A stretch of DNA of 64,000 bases, taken from assembly GCF_900119895.1 (NCBI RefSeq), contig NZ_FQLR01000004.1:372001-436000 (forward strand), written 5' to 3'. How positions within the stretch are numbered: position 1 is the stretch's first letter; each line of letters starts with the position of its first letter. Positions 1 through 8,749 of the stretch are shown piece by piece. The notes under the pieces were generated by a model. The model did not search any database. It was not told the DNA's origin and saw only the letters and a list, made by a program, of their open reading frames with translations. The position numbers were made by a program, and so were the translations under genes. This stretch comes from Collinsella phocaeensis. GTDB taxonomy: Bacteria > Actinomycetota > Coriobacteriia > Coriobacteriales > Coriobacteriaceae.

Positions 1-237
1 GATGCGCTTGTCCTGGATGGAGACGGTGAGGGCGCGGCTGAGCGAGACGGCGCCCCCGTGCGTGCGGCGGAGCTTGCCGTCCGCCTCGAGCGCGTCGAGG
101 TCGGCGCGAATGGTGACGGCCGAGACCCCGAAGGTGCGCGCGAGCTCGGAGACCTGCACCGATGCGGCGCGGTCGAGCATCGACATGATGGCGGCCCTGC
201 GTTCTTCGGCAAAAGAATGCGCGGATACGTGGGACAT
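1..237 (-). CDS. DeoR/GlpR-family transcriptional regulator, N-terminal part (cut by window edge)
   Basis: The minus strand reads from an ATG at 237 to the window edge without a stop, giving 79 residues. Residues 10-60 form the winged helix-turn-helix typical of DeoR regulators: an ERRAAIMSML start, then VSELARTFGVSAVTIRADL, and the family's RTHGGAV wing at about 57-63. A good ribosome site (GGAGGGG) lies 5 bases upstream. DeoR proteins repress sugar-use operons and sense phosphosugars through a C-terminal domain that lies outside this window. It is divergent from the aldolase at 695, so it may control that gene; that is inference from position. Confidence 0.85.
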   Translation of the reverse strand, partial: MSHVSAHSFAEERRAAIMSMLDRAASVQVSELARTFGVSAVTIRADLDALEADGKLRRTHGGAVSLSRALTVSIQDKRI

Positions 238-694
238 GGTTCCCCTCCGTCTCGAAATCGGAAGCCGACGGCGGCGCCCAACGGGTGCCCCGGCGGGTCG
301 TTCGCGTAGCCCGGTGCGCACGCCGGCGCCCCGACTGATGCGGCAAGGCGCGCCGAGGTTGCATGCGGCGCAATTGTGCAGATTCTATTTTGCTTTATTT
401 TCTTTTTTGGAAACAAAAAAACTTGCTTTCTCTTGCCTTTTTAAAGAAAAACAAGGAGAGCCGTCTGCGATGCGGCGGGAATCGGCCATTCGCATCGGCA
501 TTTCCCCGCGAGCGGTCGAGCGCGTTCCGCCTGGGCTTTTCTTTTCTTTGCAATTCGGTCTCCCCATATACCGAGACGGAAGAGCCGTCGCAGGTGGGAA
601 CGCATACAATGGCCTCAATGAGATCGCCGCTCACAGGGAGACGGCGACGACACGCCGGCGCGCCGGGCGCGGCGGCAGGAGGGAGCGATAGCTC
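238..694. other. Divergent intergenic region between deoR-type gene and aldolase
   Basis: No gene is visible. A conspicuously AT-rich island at about 380-460, with runs of T and A, sits in otherwise GC-rich DNA. It is the likely promoter and operator zone for the two divergent genes, but I could not fix a -35/-10 pair with confidence. Confidence 0.5.
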
Positions 695-1543
695 ATGCTC
701 GTAACCACCAAGGAGATGCTGCTCGACGCGCAGAAGAACCACTACGCCGTCGGCGCCTTCAACGTCGAGAACCTCGAGTTCGTCATGGCCGTCCTGGCTG
801 CTGCCGAGGAGACCAAGTCCCCCGTCATCATGCAGACCACTTCCGGCACCATCAAGAAGACCGGCCTCGATTACTTCTACGGCTTGGTCAAGGCCGCCGC
901 TGAGCGCGCTTCCGTGCCCGTGGCCCTGCACCTCGATCACGGCGACGGCTACGATCGCTGCATGAAGGCCCTCCGCACCGGTTACACCTCCGTCATGATC
1001 GACGGCTCCCATGAGTCCTTCGAGGACAACATCGCCCTCACCAAGTCCGTTGCCGATGCCGGCGCCGCTATGGGTATCCCCGTCGAGGCCGAGCTTGGCA
1101 AGGTCGGCGGCAAGGAGGACGACGTCGAGGTCGAGGGCGAGTCCCCCTACACCGATCCCGTCGAGGCCAAGGAGTTCGTCGAGCGCACCGGCTGCACCAG
1201 CCTCGCCATCGGCGTCGGCACCTCTCACGGCGTGTACACCGAGGAGCCCCACATCAACCAGGACGTCGTGAAGGCCATCCGCGCCGCCGTCGACGTGCCG
1301 CTGGTCCTGCACGGCACCTCCGGTGTGCCCGATGAGCAGGTCGCCGAGGCTGTCAAGAACGGCATCTGCAAGGTTAACTACGCTACCGAGCTGCGTCAGG
1401 CCTACACCAAGGGCTACATGGCGTATATGGCCGAGAACCCCAACAACTTCGACCCCAAGAACCCGGGCAAGGCCGGTGCCGAGGAGATCACCAAGATCGT
1501 CAAGATCCGCATGGAGAACCTCGGTTCCTGCGGTCGCGCGTAA
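695..1543 (+). CDS. fba: Class II (zinc) fructose-bisphosphate aldolase family protein
   Basis: The 282-residue product has the length and motifs of class II aldolases of the Fba/GatY/KbaY group, which cleave a ketose bisphosphate to DHAP and glyceraldehyde 3-phosphate in the cytoplasm. Visible are LHLDHGDGYD (catalytic Asp81, zinc ligand His82), DGSHESFEDN at 103-112, zinc ligands His178 (GTSHGVYT) and His206 (LHGTSG), and VNYATELR. An AGGAGGGAG ribosome site precedes the ATG. The sequence alone does not separate fructose- from tagatose-bisphosphate aldolase. A DeoR regulator next door would suit a sugar pathway, but the gene could equally be the main glycolytic aldolase. Confidence 0.9.
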   Translation: MLVTTKEMLLDAQKNHYAVGAFNVENLEFVMAVLAAAEETKSPVIMQTTSGTIKKTGLDYFYGLVKAAAERASVPVALHLDHGDGYDRCMKALRTGYTSVMIDGSHESFEDNIALTKSVADAGAAMGIPVEAELGKVGGKEDDVEVEGESPYTDPVEAKEFVERTGCTSLAIGVGTSHGVYTEEPHINQDVVKAIRAAVDVPLVLHGTSGVPDEQVAEAVKNGICKVNYATELRQAYTKGYMAYMAENPNNFDPKNPGKAGAEEITKIVKIRMENLGSCGRA

Positions 1544-1572
1544 GCTCACATAACGCTTGACTCCCGCCGGAT

Positions 1573-1646
1573 GCCCCGGAGGGTCCCTCGCAAACGTCCT
1601 CGGCTTCGCCTGCGGAATGTTTGCTCAGGACCCTCCGGGGCCTTTT
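1573..1646 (+). terminator. Extended terminator-like hairpin after the aldolase gene
   Basis: The arms GCCCCGGAGGGTCC (1573-1586) and GGACCCTCCGGGGC (1628-1641) are perfectly complementary and are followed by TTTTT. The 41-base loop is longer than usual for an intrinsic terminator. Confidence 0.7.
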
Positions 1647-1840
1647 TGCGCCTCGCGTCTGCTCGCCGCCCCAAATAATGATGGTGCGCTGCGGATTGTC
1701 TACTTAGGAAGGCCTGACGGCCTTCTTGCATCTTGCGTCTGCTCATGGCCTCAAGAGGGCGGTGCGCTGCGGAATGTTTGCCCGGGATCCTCCTGGCCCT
1801 CCTGCATCGCGCTCACTGCCGTTTCGCCATCGCCTCCTGT
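1610..1840 (+). repeat. Three imperfect tandem copies of a 78-79 bp unit
   Basis: Units begin with CTGCGGA(A/T)TGT at 1610, 1689 and 1767, a period of 79 then 78 bases. They share the order CTGCGG, TTTGC or TACTT, AGGA or GGGA, a GC-rich hairpin, TTGCG or TTGCA, TCTGCTC. The first copy carries the right arm of the terminator; the second carries its own small hairpin (AAGGCC/GGCCTT followed by CTT). Confidence 0.6.
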
Positions 1841-1928
1841 CGTGCCATTTATGTAAATAGATGGCGAAGCGTGCGACGGGCGTGCGAAAATACGGAGCAG
1901 AAAGCACATTTGCGAAGGGGAGCGGCAC

Positions 1929-2987
1929 GTGGACAAGATAGAAATTCAGAAGCGCATGGAGAAGGCGATCCGCCTTACCGCCCCAGGTCAGCCCATCAGG
2001 ACCGCGCTCGACATGATCATCGCCGGGCACCTCGGCGCCCTCATCTGCGTGGGTGATAGCGAAAACGTGCTCGCGGCGGGCAACGACGGGTTCCCGCTCA
2101 ACATCTCGTTCACCAGCAACCGCCTGTTCGAGCTCTCCAAGATGGACGGCGCGATCGTTATCGATGACGACATGAACCAGATCCTTCGCGCCAACTTCCA
2201 TCTCAACCCCGATCCCTCCCTCGCCACCAACGAGACGGGTATGCGCCACCGCACCGCCGCGCGCATGAGCGTGCTCACCGATGCCATCGTGATCTCGGTC
2301 TCCGCCCGTCGCGCGGTGGTCAACGTGTACGTGAAGGGCAAGTCCTACGAGATCCAGCCCGTCACCGAGGTCATGAGTTCGGTCAACCAGCTCATCGCCA
2401 CGCTCCAGACGACCCGCTCCACGCTGGATCGCTCGCTGCTGCGCCTTACCGCGCTCGAGCTGGACGATTACGTCACGCTCGCCGACATCACCGACATCAT
2501 CTCGAGCTTCGAGATCATGCAGCAGGCCAAAGCCGAGCTCAAGAGCTGCATCGTCAAGCTCGGCAACCAGGGCAAGCTCGTCCAGATGCAGCTCGAGCAG
2601 CTCGCGGGCGCCAGCATGGACACGGAGTACGACCTGATGATCCGCGACTACGCCTCGGAGTCCTCCCAGGACAACGCGCGCCGCATCCGTGAGCGCTTCT
2701 CCGAGATGACCGCCTACGAGCTTTCCAACCCCAAGTCCGTCGCCGAGGTCCTCGGGTTCGACGACCTCGACGAGGATTCCGTCATGACGCCGCTCGGCCT
2801 GCGCACGCTCTCCCGGGTCTCGGTCGTTCGCGACGGCGTCGCCGAGAAGATCGTGGATGAGTACGGCTCGCTGCAGGACCTCATGGGCGATCTCAAGAAG
2901 GATCCGGATCGCCTGGGCAGCGTCGGCGTGAACAACCCTGCGATTCTGGCAGATTCCCTTGCGCGCATGCACGGTAGGAAGGGCTGA
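1929..2987 (+). CDS. disA: DNA integrity scanning protein DisA (diadenylate cyclase)
   Basis: DisA converts two ATP to cyclic di-AMP and binds branched DNA. The 352-residue product has the N-terminal DAC domain with the DGA motif (73-75, in DGAIVIDDD) and RHRTA (106-110), a central helical spine, and a C-terminal helix-hairpin-helix region (about 280-345). Length matches the family. The start is GTG at 1929, preceded by AAGGGGAGC. ispD follows after a single base, so the two are co-transcribed. The neighbouring ispD, ispF and cysS match the order known around disA in Firmicutes, which supports the call. Confidence 0.97.
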   Translation: MDKIEIQKRMEKAIRLTAPGQPIRTALDMIIAGHLGALICVGDSENVLAAGNDGFPLNISFTSNRLFELSKMDGAIVIDDDMNQILRANFHLNPDPSLATNETGMRHRTAARMSVLTDAIVISVSARRAVVNVYVKGKSYEIQPVTEVMSSVNQLIATLQTTRSTLDRSLLRLTALELDDYVTLADITDIISSFEIMQQAKAELKSCIVKLGNQGKLVQMQLEQLAGASMDTEYDLMIRDYASESSQDNARRIRERFSEMTAYELSNPKSVAEVLGFDDLDEDSVMTPLGLRTLSRVSVVRDGVAEKIVDEYGSLQDLMGDLKKDPDRLGSVGVNNPAILADSLARMHGRKG

Positions 2988-2988
2988 T

Positions 2989-3747
2989 ATGTCCTGTTCC
3001 AGCGTGTGCGCCGTCATCGTCTCCGGCGGAAGCGGGACGAGGTTCGGCAATCCCGGGGGCAAGCAGCTGGTGAACGTCGCCGGCAGGCCGCTCATGACCT
3101 GGTCGATCATGGCGTTCGACCGCTCCTCGCTCGTGGGCCATATCGTGCTCGTCGTGCCTCCCGAGAAGCTCGGGGACATGCGTCGTCTTGCGGTGGACCC
3201 CTTTGAGTTCAAGACGCCCGTCACCTTTGCCGTCGCTGGCTCGACGCGGCAGGATTCGACGAGGTCGGGCGTGGACGCGGTTCCCGTCGGCTTTCGCTAT
3301 GCCGCCATCCACGACGGCGCCCGCCCCTTGATCACCACCGAGGCGATCGACCATGCGATCGAGGCGCTTGTCGCAGACGATCGGCTCGACGGCGTGGTGT
3401 GCGGGCAGCCCGCCATCGATACGCTCAAGATCGTCGACGGCGACCGCATCGTGGAGACGCCGCCGCGCGAGCTGTACTGGGCGGCGCAGACGCCGCAGAT
3501 CTTCAAGGTCGACGTGATGCGCCGTGCGTACGCTTGGGCCGAGGCGCACGGGGTCCAGGGCACGGACGATTCCTCGCTCGTGGAGCGCATGGGCGGATCG
3601 GTGCGCTGCGTCGAGAGCCCGCGCGACAACCTCAAGGTCACGCTGCCCGAGGACTTGCGTCCCGTTACCGCGATCCTGCTCGGGCGCATGAGCGACGCCG
3701 AGAGCGCCCAGGATACCGGCATCATCGCCCGAAGCCCGCTGGCGTAG
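2989..3747 (+). CDS. ispD: 2-C-methyl-D-erythritol 4-phosphate cytidylyltransferase
   Basis: IspD transfers CMP from CTP to methylerythritol phosphate, the third step of the non-mevalonate isoprenoid pathway. The 252-residue product shows the nucleotide-binding start VSGGSGTRFG (11-20), the HDGARP motif (108-113) and the AAQTPQIFK signature. I chose the ATG at 2989 because GGAAGGG lies just upstream, it directly follows the disA stop, and the protein then begins as the family does. An in-frame upstream start at 2959 would overlap disA. ispF, a later step, lies 675 bases downstream beyond an inserted repeat element. Confidence 0.96.
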   Translation: MSCSSVCAVIVSGGSGTRFGNPGGKQLVNVAGRPLMTWSIMAFDRSSLVGHIVLVVPPEKLGDMRRLAVDPFEFKTPVTFAVAGSTRQDSTRSGVDAVPVGFRYAAIHDGARPLITTEAIDHAIEALVADDRLDGVVCGQPAIDTLKIVDGDRIVETPPRELYWAAQTPQIFKVDVMRRAYAWAEAHGVQGTDDSSLVERMGGSVRCVESPRDNLKVTLPEDLRPVTAILLGRMSDAESAQDTGIIARSPLA

Positions 3748-3904
3748 GGCACGTTGCGGCCGAGGCCTGCGGCTTGCGCAGGCTTGCGAGGCGGCGGTTT
3801 CACCGTTTGCTCGGGGGCCTCTGCATGGCGCATCCCCCGTTTCAGCGTAAACCGCCTCACGCCGCGCTCGGAATCCGAAAGCGCCCTCCAGGTAGGCAGA
3901 AAAA

Positions 3905-4162
3905 GGGGGTCTGTATAATCGTTTTAGGTAACCCCCTCTCATTTTGGACAAATTCGCCAGATAATGACGATCGGCGTATCCTGGACCCAGCAAAACGTGG
4001 GTCTGTAAATAAGGAATTGCCGTCTTATCGTCTTCTCGAGCCGTCGAAAATGGAAAAGCTCCCTCGTTCCCACTAAAACAGACGCCCTATAATCGTCATT
4101 ATCTGGCGAATTTGTCCAGAAAAGCAGGGGGTCAAGCAAAAAACAGTATAAACAAACCCCTC
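3905..4162. mobile_element. MITE-like palindromic element, family 1, copy 1
   Basis: The ends form a long terminal inverted repeat of about 65 bases. GGACAAATTCGCCAGATAAT (from about 3946) is matched in reverse by ATTATCTGGCGAATTTGTCC (4100-4119). Outside this, each end carries a GGGGGT...ACCCCC mini-hairpin. A second copy with the same layout lies at 32291-33985. There is no gene inside. It separates ispD from ispF and makes up most of the 675-base gap; the rest (3748-3904 and 4163-4422) holds nothing I recognise. Confidence 0.8.
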
Positions 4163-4422
4163 AAGACGAGATAAGCTGCCGGGAGCGGAGCTGCTGGCGG
4201 GAACTTCGACCTCGCATTCGCCCTGTTTACGGTGGCGGCTGCGCCGGGCATGGTCGGATGGGGCTTGGGAAGAGTTGGCGATCCGGAGATGCGCCTTCGT
4301 GGCGGTCCGGCTGCCGTGCGTCGCTTGGGGCGGAAGCGCTGATATTGCAAACATGTGCGTTCAGGCATATGCGAACAGGTATATTGGGAACCAAGGGACT
4401 CACGATTTGGATAGGGGGCCGC

Positions 4423-4911
4423 ATGGCATCCAATCTTCGCATAGGCCACGGATACGATGTGCATCGCCTGGTGGAAGGCCGCCGCTGCATCATCGGCGGC
4501 GTCGATATCCCGCACGGTAAAGGCCTGCTGGGCCATAGCGACGCCGACGTTCTGGCGCATGCGCTGGCCGACGCCATCCTCGGCGCCTGCCGCGGTGGCG
4601 ACATCGGCAAGCTCTTCCCCGACACGGATCCCGCTTACGAGGGCGCCGACTCCCTGGTCCTGCTCGCGCGCGTGATGGAACACGCGCGCTCCCTGGGTTA
4701 CGAGTTCGTCGACGCGGATTGCACCCTGGCGTGCCAGGAGCCCAAGATCACCCCGCATCGCGATGCCATGCGCGAGAACGTGGCGCGCGCCATAGGCTGC
4801 CCGGTCGAAAACGTGGGCGTGAAGGCCACGACCACCGAGCGCCTCGGCTGGGAGGGCGAAGGGGAGGGCATCGGCGCCTGGGCCGTCTGCCTTCTCGAGC
4901 GATGTATCTAG
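4423..4911 (+). CDS. ispF: 2-C-methyl-D-erythritol 2,4-cyclodiphosphate synthase
   Basis: IspF closes the cyclodiphosphate ring in the non-mevalonate isoprenoid pathway. The 162-residue product is the normal size and shows GHGYDVHRL with metal ligands Asp12 and His14, His46 in ADVLAHALAD, DIGKLFPDTD (60-69) and the C-terminal TTTERLGWEGEGEG stretch. The ATG at 4423 follows AGGGGGCCGC and fits the family N-terminus. The reading frame stays open upstream to 4258, but that part does not look like IspF. Confidence 0.97.
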   Translation: MASNLRIGHGYDVHRLVEGRRCIIGGVDIPHGKGLLGHSDADVLAHALADAILGACRGGDIGKLFPDTDPAYEGADSLVLLARVMEHARSLGYEFVDADCTLACQEPKITPHRDAMRENVARAIGCPVENVGVKATTTERLGWEGEGEGIGAWAVCLLERCI

Positions 4912-5046
4912 ACGAGCCGCCCGCGGCGGCGCGCCATCTTTCCCTTTTTCTTTTCTGAGCGGATTTCCATGCCCGACGAGGCGGAAGTCCACGCTTCTGC
5001 AAGGTACCCCGCTCATATAGACTATTCAAGAACGATAACGACGTGG

Positions 5047-5156
5047 GCGAGGCGGTGTGTCTCGTCCAATGCGAGTTCCGCACGAGCCGAAGCGCCCAGT
5101 AGGCGCTTCGTGTGAGCCAGGACTGCTTGAGCAGCGGATGAGACACACCGCCTCGC
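5047..5156 (+). promoter_or_regulatory. Structured RNA leader of cysS (four-way-junction-like)
   Basis: A 21-base arm at 5047-5067 pairs with 5136-5156 with only one G-U position. Between the arms three small hairpins can form: TGCG/CGCA near 5070-5082, CGAAGCGCC/GGCGCTTCG at about 5088-5110, and CTGC/GCAG near 5123-5134. The cysS ribosome site CGAGGAGAGA begins right after the closing stem. No T-box consensus (AGGGTGGNACCGCG) is present. The structure is seen directly; a regulatory role is inference. Confidence 0.6.
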
Positions 5157-5173
5157 CTCGCGAGGAGAGACCC

Positions 5174-6640
5174 ATGAAGATCTACAACAGCGCAACCCAC
5201 CAGAAAGAGGACTTCAGCCCCATCGAGGAGGGCAAGGTCCGCATGTACGTGTGCGGCCCCACCGTCTACGACAACATCCACATCGGCAACGCCCGCACGT
5301 TCATCAGCTTCGACGTGATCCGCCGCTGGCTCATCGCGAGCGGCTACGAGGTCACTTTCGCCCAGAACCTCACGGACGTCGACGATAAGATCATCAACCG
5401 CGCCAACGAGCAGGGCCGTACCTCCGAGGAAGTCGCGACCGAGTTCTCCGACAAGTTCATCGGTGTCATGCGCGCCGCCAACGTGCTCGACCCGGACGTC
5501 CGTCCCCGCGCCACCAAGGAGATCGGCGCCATGATCGGCATGATCAAGACGTTGATCGAGGGCGGCCACGCCTATGCTGCCGACAACGGCGACGTGTACT
5601 TCTCCGTGCGCAGCGATCCCGCTTACGGCGAGGTCTCCGGCCGCAACATCGACGACCTCATGGTGGGTGCCCGCATCGAGGAGAACGAGGACAAGCGCGA
5701 CCCGCTCGATTTCGCCTTGTGGAAGGCTGCCAAGCCCGGCGAGCCCAGCTGGAAGAGCCCCTGGGGCGAGGGCCGTCCCGGCTGGCACACCGAATGCGCC
5801 GCGATGGTCCATCGCTACCTCGGCACGCCCATCGACATCCACGGCGGCGGCTCCGACCTCGCCTTCCCGCACCATGAGAACGAGTGCGCGCAGGCCACCT
5901 GCGCCTGGCACGAGGGCTTCGCCAATACCTGGATGCACACGGGCATGCTGCTCGTGGACGGCGAGAAGATGAGCAAGAGCCTCGGCAACTTCTTTACCCT
6001 GGCCGAGGTGTTCGAGAAGCATTCCGCCGCGGCCCTGCGCCTGCTCATGCTGCAGACCCACTACCGCAGCCCGCTCGACTTCTCCTGGGAGCGCCTCGAG
6101 GGCGCCGAGAACTCGCTCGCGCGCATCGCGGGCACGGTCCGCAACCTCAAGTGGGCGGCCGACCACGCGGAAGGCGAGCCGAACGCCGAGCTCGCCGACG
6201 CGCTGACCGCTGCCATGGAAAAGGCCGCCGCGGACTACGAGGCCTGCATGGACGACGACTTCAACACCGCAGGCGCCGTCGCGGCGTACTTCCAGCTCGT
6301 GACCGAGGCCAACAAGTATCTCGAGCAGGCCGTCGGCGCCGTGGACGAGGACGCCGCGCGCGTGTGCGCCGCCGTCATCACCGGCGCCCTCGTGCAGCTG
6401 GGCGTCGAGCTCCCCGTGATCGAGGAGCCGCTGCCGGTCGGTCTGCTCGGCGTGGCCGCGGGCCTCACGGGCTACACCGGCGACGATATCGACGAGGCCG
6501 CCGAGAAGATTCTCGAGGCCCGCGCCGCGGCCCGCGCCGCGAAGGACTGGGGGACCGCCGACGCCATCCGCGACCAGCTCCGCGACATGGGCCTGGCGAT
6601 CGAGGACACCGCCGCCGGTTCCCGCATCAAGCACGCTTAG
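5174..6640 (+). CDS. cysS: Cysteinyl-tRNA synthetase
   Basis: This class Ia synthetase charges tRNA-Cys. The 488-residue product has zinc ligand Cys27 in CGPTVYD, the HIGH-type motif HIGNAR (36-41), the FPHHENE zinc segment, and KMSKS at about 265-269, then the DALR-type helical C-terminus. The ATG at 5174 follows GAGGAGAGACCC, and MKIYNSATHQK is a family-like N-terminus. An open frame runs upstream to 5057 through the leader hairpin, but that start is unlikely. Confidence 0.97.
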   Translation: MKIYNSATHQKEDFSPIEEGKVRMYVCGPTVYDNIHIGNARTFISFDVIRRWLIASGYEVTFAQNLTDVDDKIINRANEQGRTSEEVATEFSDKFIGVMRAANVLDPDVRPRATKEIGAMIGMIKTLIEGGHAYAADNGDVYFSVRSDPAYGEVSGRNIDDLMVGARIEENEDKRDPLDFALWKAAKPGEPSWKSPWGEGRPGWHTECAAMVHRYLGTPIDIHGGGSDLAFPHHENECAQATCAWHEGFANTWMHTGMLLVDGEKMSKSLGNFFTLAEVFEKHSAAALRLLMLQTHYRSPLDFSWERLEGAENSLARIAGTVRNLKWAADHAEGEPNAELADALTAAMEKAAADYEACMDDDFNTAGAVAAYFQLVTEANKYLEQAVGAVDEDAARVCAAVITGALVQLGVELPVIEEPLPVGLLGVAAGLTGYTGDDIDEAAEKILEARAAARAAKDWGTADAIRDQLRDMGLAIEDTAAGSRIKHA

Positions 6641-6649
6641 CTCCCCCGT

Positions 6650-6678
6650 CTCAATTTAGGGACAGGCACTAAATTGAG
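6650..6678. repeat. REP-like palindrome, family A (copy 1)
   Basis: CTCAATTT, then AGGGACAGGCACT, then AAATTGAG. This is the family A consensus: CTCAAATT arms around a GGGACAGGCACC core. A degenerate half copy (CCCAAATTGAGG) lies near 6830-6842. The rest of the 6641-6919 gap shows nothing else I recognise. Confidence 0.75.
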
Positions 6679-6919
6679 GCATCGATACGGCCTTCGCGCC
6701 ATCCGGGTTTTTCGGGTGCGGCGTTTGCGTACGTCGACACTTCAAAAGGGGGCCGACGCCCCAAAAGGAGGCCGGAGCCATTTCGAGGTACGGGCGGGCT
6801 TGCGGGCGAACCTCGATTGCGAGCCTGTTCCCAAATTGAGGTGTTTTGCCGCGCGCGCGGCGCGTGCAGCCGTTCAATGTGACAATGGGGCGGATTGACG
6901 AGAACGAAGGAGGCCGCGC

Positions 6920-7861
6920 ATGGCTGAGAAGAAGCGCGCACAGAAGCGTACGAACACGGTGGGCGGGCCGAGGCGGTCCGCTGGTCCTAAGCCCAAGCGG
7001 CAGCAGGAGCGTCCCGCCCGCCGTGGGGATTCCGCCCCGCGCTCCGGCCAGGGTCCCGCCCGCCAGCGCGGCGGCGCGTCCGTTCGCGCCGTCGCGGGCA
7101 GCTTCATCGAGGGGCGCCGCGCCGCCGCCGAGGCCCTGCGCACGGGCTTCCCCATCCGCCGCGCCCTCATCGCCCAGGGCGTCGAGGGAGATCCCGCCAT
7201 CCGCGAGCTGCTCGCCGGACTCGGCGAGGCGGGCGTGGGCGTCAAGTTCGTCCCGCGCATCAAACTCGATGAGCTCTCGAGCCACGGCGCCCACCAGGGC
7301 ATCGTGCTCGAGGTGGGGGAGTTTCCCTACGCGGGCCTTGCGGACATCGTCGAGCGGGCGGGCGACGGCCCGGCGCTCGTGGTCGTGCTCGACCATGTGA
7401 CCGACGCGGGCAACTTCGGCGCCATCGTGCGCTCCGCGGAGATCGTCGGCGCCGCGGGCGTGGTCATCGCCAGCAAGCGCGCCGCCGAGGTGACCGTCGC
7501 CACCTACAAGACTTCCGCCGGCGCCGTCATGCACCTGCCCATCGCGCAGGTCCCCAACATCGCGCGCGCCCTCGAAGACCTCAAGGCCGCGGGCTTCTGG
7601 GTGGGAGGCGCCACCGAGCACGCCGAGGGCGTCTGCTGGGACGTCCCCTTCGAGGGGCGCGTCGCGCTCGTCATGGGGTCCGAGGGCGACGGCATCAGCC
7701 GTCTCGTGCTCGAGGCGTGCGACTTCACGACCAAGCTGCCCCAGATCGGGCAGACCGAAAGCCTCAACGTCGCCCAGGCGGCGACCACGCTGTGCTTCGA
7801 GTGGATGCGCCGCAACTACGACGCGCTCTTTCCGATGTCCGGCGCACCGGCGGGGGAGTAG
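6920..7861 (+). CDS. rlmB: 23S rRNA 2'-O-methyltransferase, SpoU/RlmB family
   Basis: RlmB methylates the ribose of G2251 in the 23S rRNA peptidyl-transferase loop. The 313-residue product has a basic, disordered tail (1-55), a substrate-binding domain (about 58-135) and the SPOUT trefoil-knot domain. Family motifs are DHVTDAGNFGAIVRSAE, LVMGSEGDGIS and ESLNVAQAATT. GAAGGAGG precedes the ATG. It lies four bases before the NYN-domain gene, the same pairing as rlmB-yacP in Bacillus. Confidence 0.93.
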   Translation: MAEKKRAQKRTNTVGGPRRSAGPKPKRQQERPARRGDSAPRSGQGPARQRGGASVRAVAGSFIEGRRAAAEALRTGFPIRRALIAQGVEGDPAIRELLAGLGEAGVGVKFVPRIKLDELSSHGAHQGIVLEVGEFPYAGLADIVERAGDGPALVVVLDHVTDAGNFGAIVRSAEIVGAAGVVIASKRAAEVTVATYKTSAGAVMHLPIAQVPNIARALEDLKAAGFWVGGATEHAEGVCWDVPFEGRVALVMGSEGDGISRLVLEACDFTTKLPQIGQTESLNVAQAATTLCFEWMRRNYDALFPMSGAPAGE

Positions 7862-7864
7862 GCC

Positions 7865-8542
7865 ATGACCAAGAAGAACCGCGCGAAGTCCAAGGCGAAA
7901 CGCTTCGGCGAGGGTTCCGCGCAGAAGTTCGTCGACGCCAGCACGTACGGGGTCGGCAACGCCTTCGGCGCGCCGTCCGTGTCGCTGCCCGCCCGCGGAG
8001 CGGCGTCGGGCAAGAAGGAGCTGCTCGTCGTCGACGGCTACAACATCATCTACGCGACGCCGCGCTACGAGCGCCTGATCTTCGACAAATCCGACGACCC
8101 GTACTCGTCCGACGTCTACGACCGCGCCCGCACCGCGCTCATCGCGGACGTCGCGGCGTTCGCCCAGGGTCGCTACGAGCCCGTCATCGTGTTCGACGGG
8201 GCCGGCAACATATCGGACGACCGCCCCAACCTCCCGCAGGCGGGCGTGCGCATCGAGTTCTCGCCGCGGGGCGTCTCGGCCGACACCGTCGTCCAGCGCC
8301 TCTGCACCGAGGCGCGCGACGAGGGCCGCGCCTGCACGGTGGTCACGAGCGACGGCACCATCCAGGCAACGGTCATGGGCAAGGGCGTGACGCGCATCTC
8401 TGCTCGCATGCTGGTCGACGAGATCCGCCACATCGATGCCGACGTGCGCGAGGCCCAGGAGGCCCCGGATATAAAGATGACGCTCGGCAGCAGGCTCTCG
8501 CCCGAGTCGCTGGCGAAGCTCAAGGCGCTTCGCGGCAGGTAG
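7865..8542 (+). CDS. NYN-domain ribonuclease, YacP/Rae1-like
   Basis: The 225-residue product has a basic N-terminal tail, then an NYN (PIN-like) nuclease fold from about residue 50: LVVDGYNIIY at about 54-63 with the first acidic residue, VIVFDGAGN, and TVVTSDGTIQATV with conserved Asp. Rae1/YacP is known in Bacillus as a ribosome-associated mRNA endonuclease, but the exact role here is inferred. It directly follows rlmB and is probably co-transcribed with it. Confidence 0.85.
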   Translation: MTKKNRAKSKAKRFGEGSAQKFVDASTYGVGNAFGAPSVSLPARGAASGKKELLVVDGYNIIYATPRYERLIFDKSDDPYSSDVYDRARTALIADVAAFAQGRYEPVIVFDGAGNISDDRPNLPQAGVRIEFSPRGVSADTVVQRLCTEARDEGRACTVVTSDGTIQATVMGKGVTRISARMLVDEIRHIDADVREAQEAPDIKMTLGSRLSPESLAKLKALRGR

Positions 8543-8674
8543 CGCACGGGTTTCGCGAAGGGGTCGAAGCGCTCTGACGACGGGCCGCCGACGTGCCGAA
8601 GGCCGTGCCGCCCTTGCCCCGGCGCGGCGCATTCAGTATCCTGTACTAGCTTTGCGCGCATAGGCGCCCGAAGC

Positions 8675-8749
8675 GCCAGCGTGGCTCAACGGTAGAGCAA
8701 CTGATTTGTAATCAGTGGGTTGCGGGTTCGATTCCTGTCGCTGGCTCCA
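8675..8749 (+). tRNA. tRNA-Thr (anticodon TGT)
   Basis: The acceptor arms GCCAGCG/CGCTGGC close a full cloverleaf. The anticodon stem ACTGA/TCAGT encloses TTTGTAA, giving anticodon TGT. The T-arm is GCGGGTTCGATTCCTGT. CCA is encoded at 8747-8749. The 3' end is duplicated downstream. Confidence 0.95.

Noticed and set aside
395-1549. Long open frame on the minus strand opposite the aldolase gene
   Set aside because: It is a low-complexity Gly/Leu/Val/Asp-rich frame of the kind produced opposite GC-rich genes, with no ribosome site; the + strand gene is certain.
4258-4422. N-terminal extension of IspF
   Set aside because: The frame is open, but the residues do not resemble IspF and a good ribosome site precedes the ATG at 4423.
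5040-5173. T-box riboswitch before cysS
   Set aside because: The T-box consensus AGGGTGGNACCGCG and a terminator/antiterminator pair are absent; only an unexplained multi-hairpin leader is claimed.
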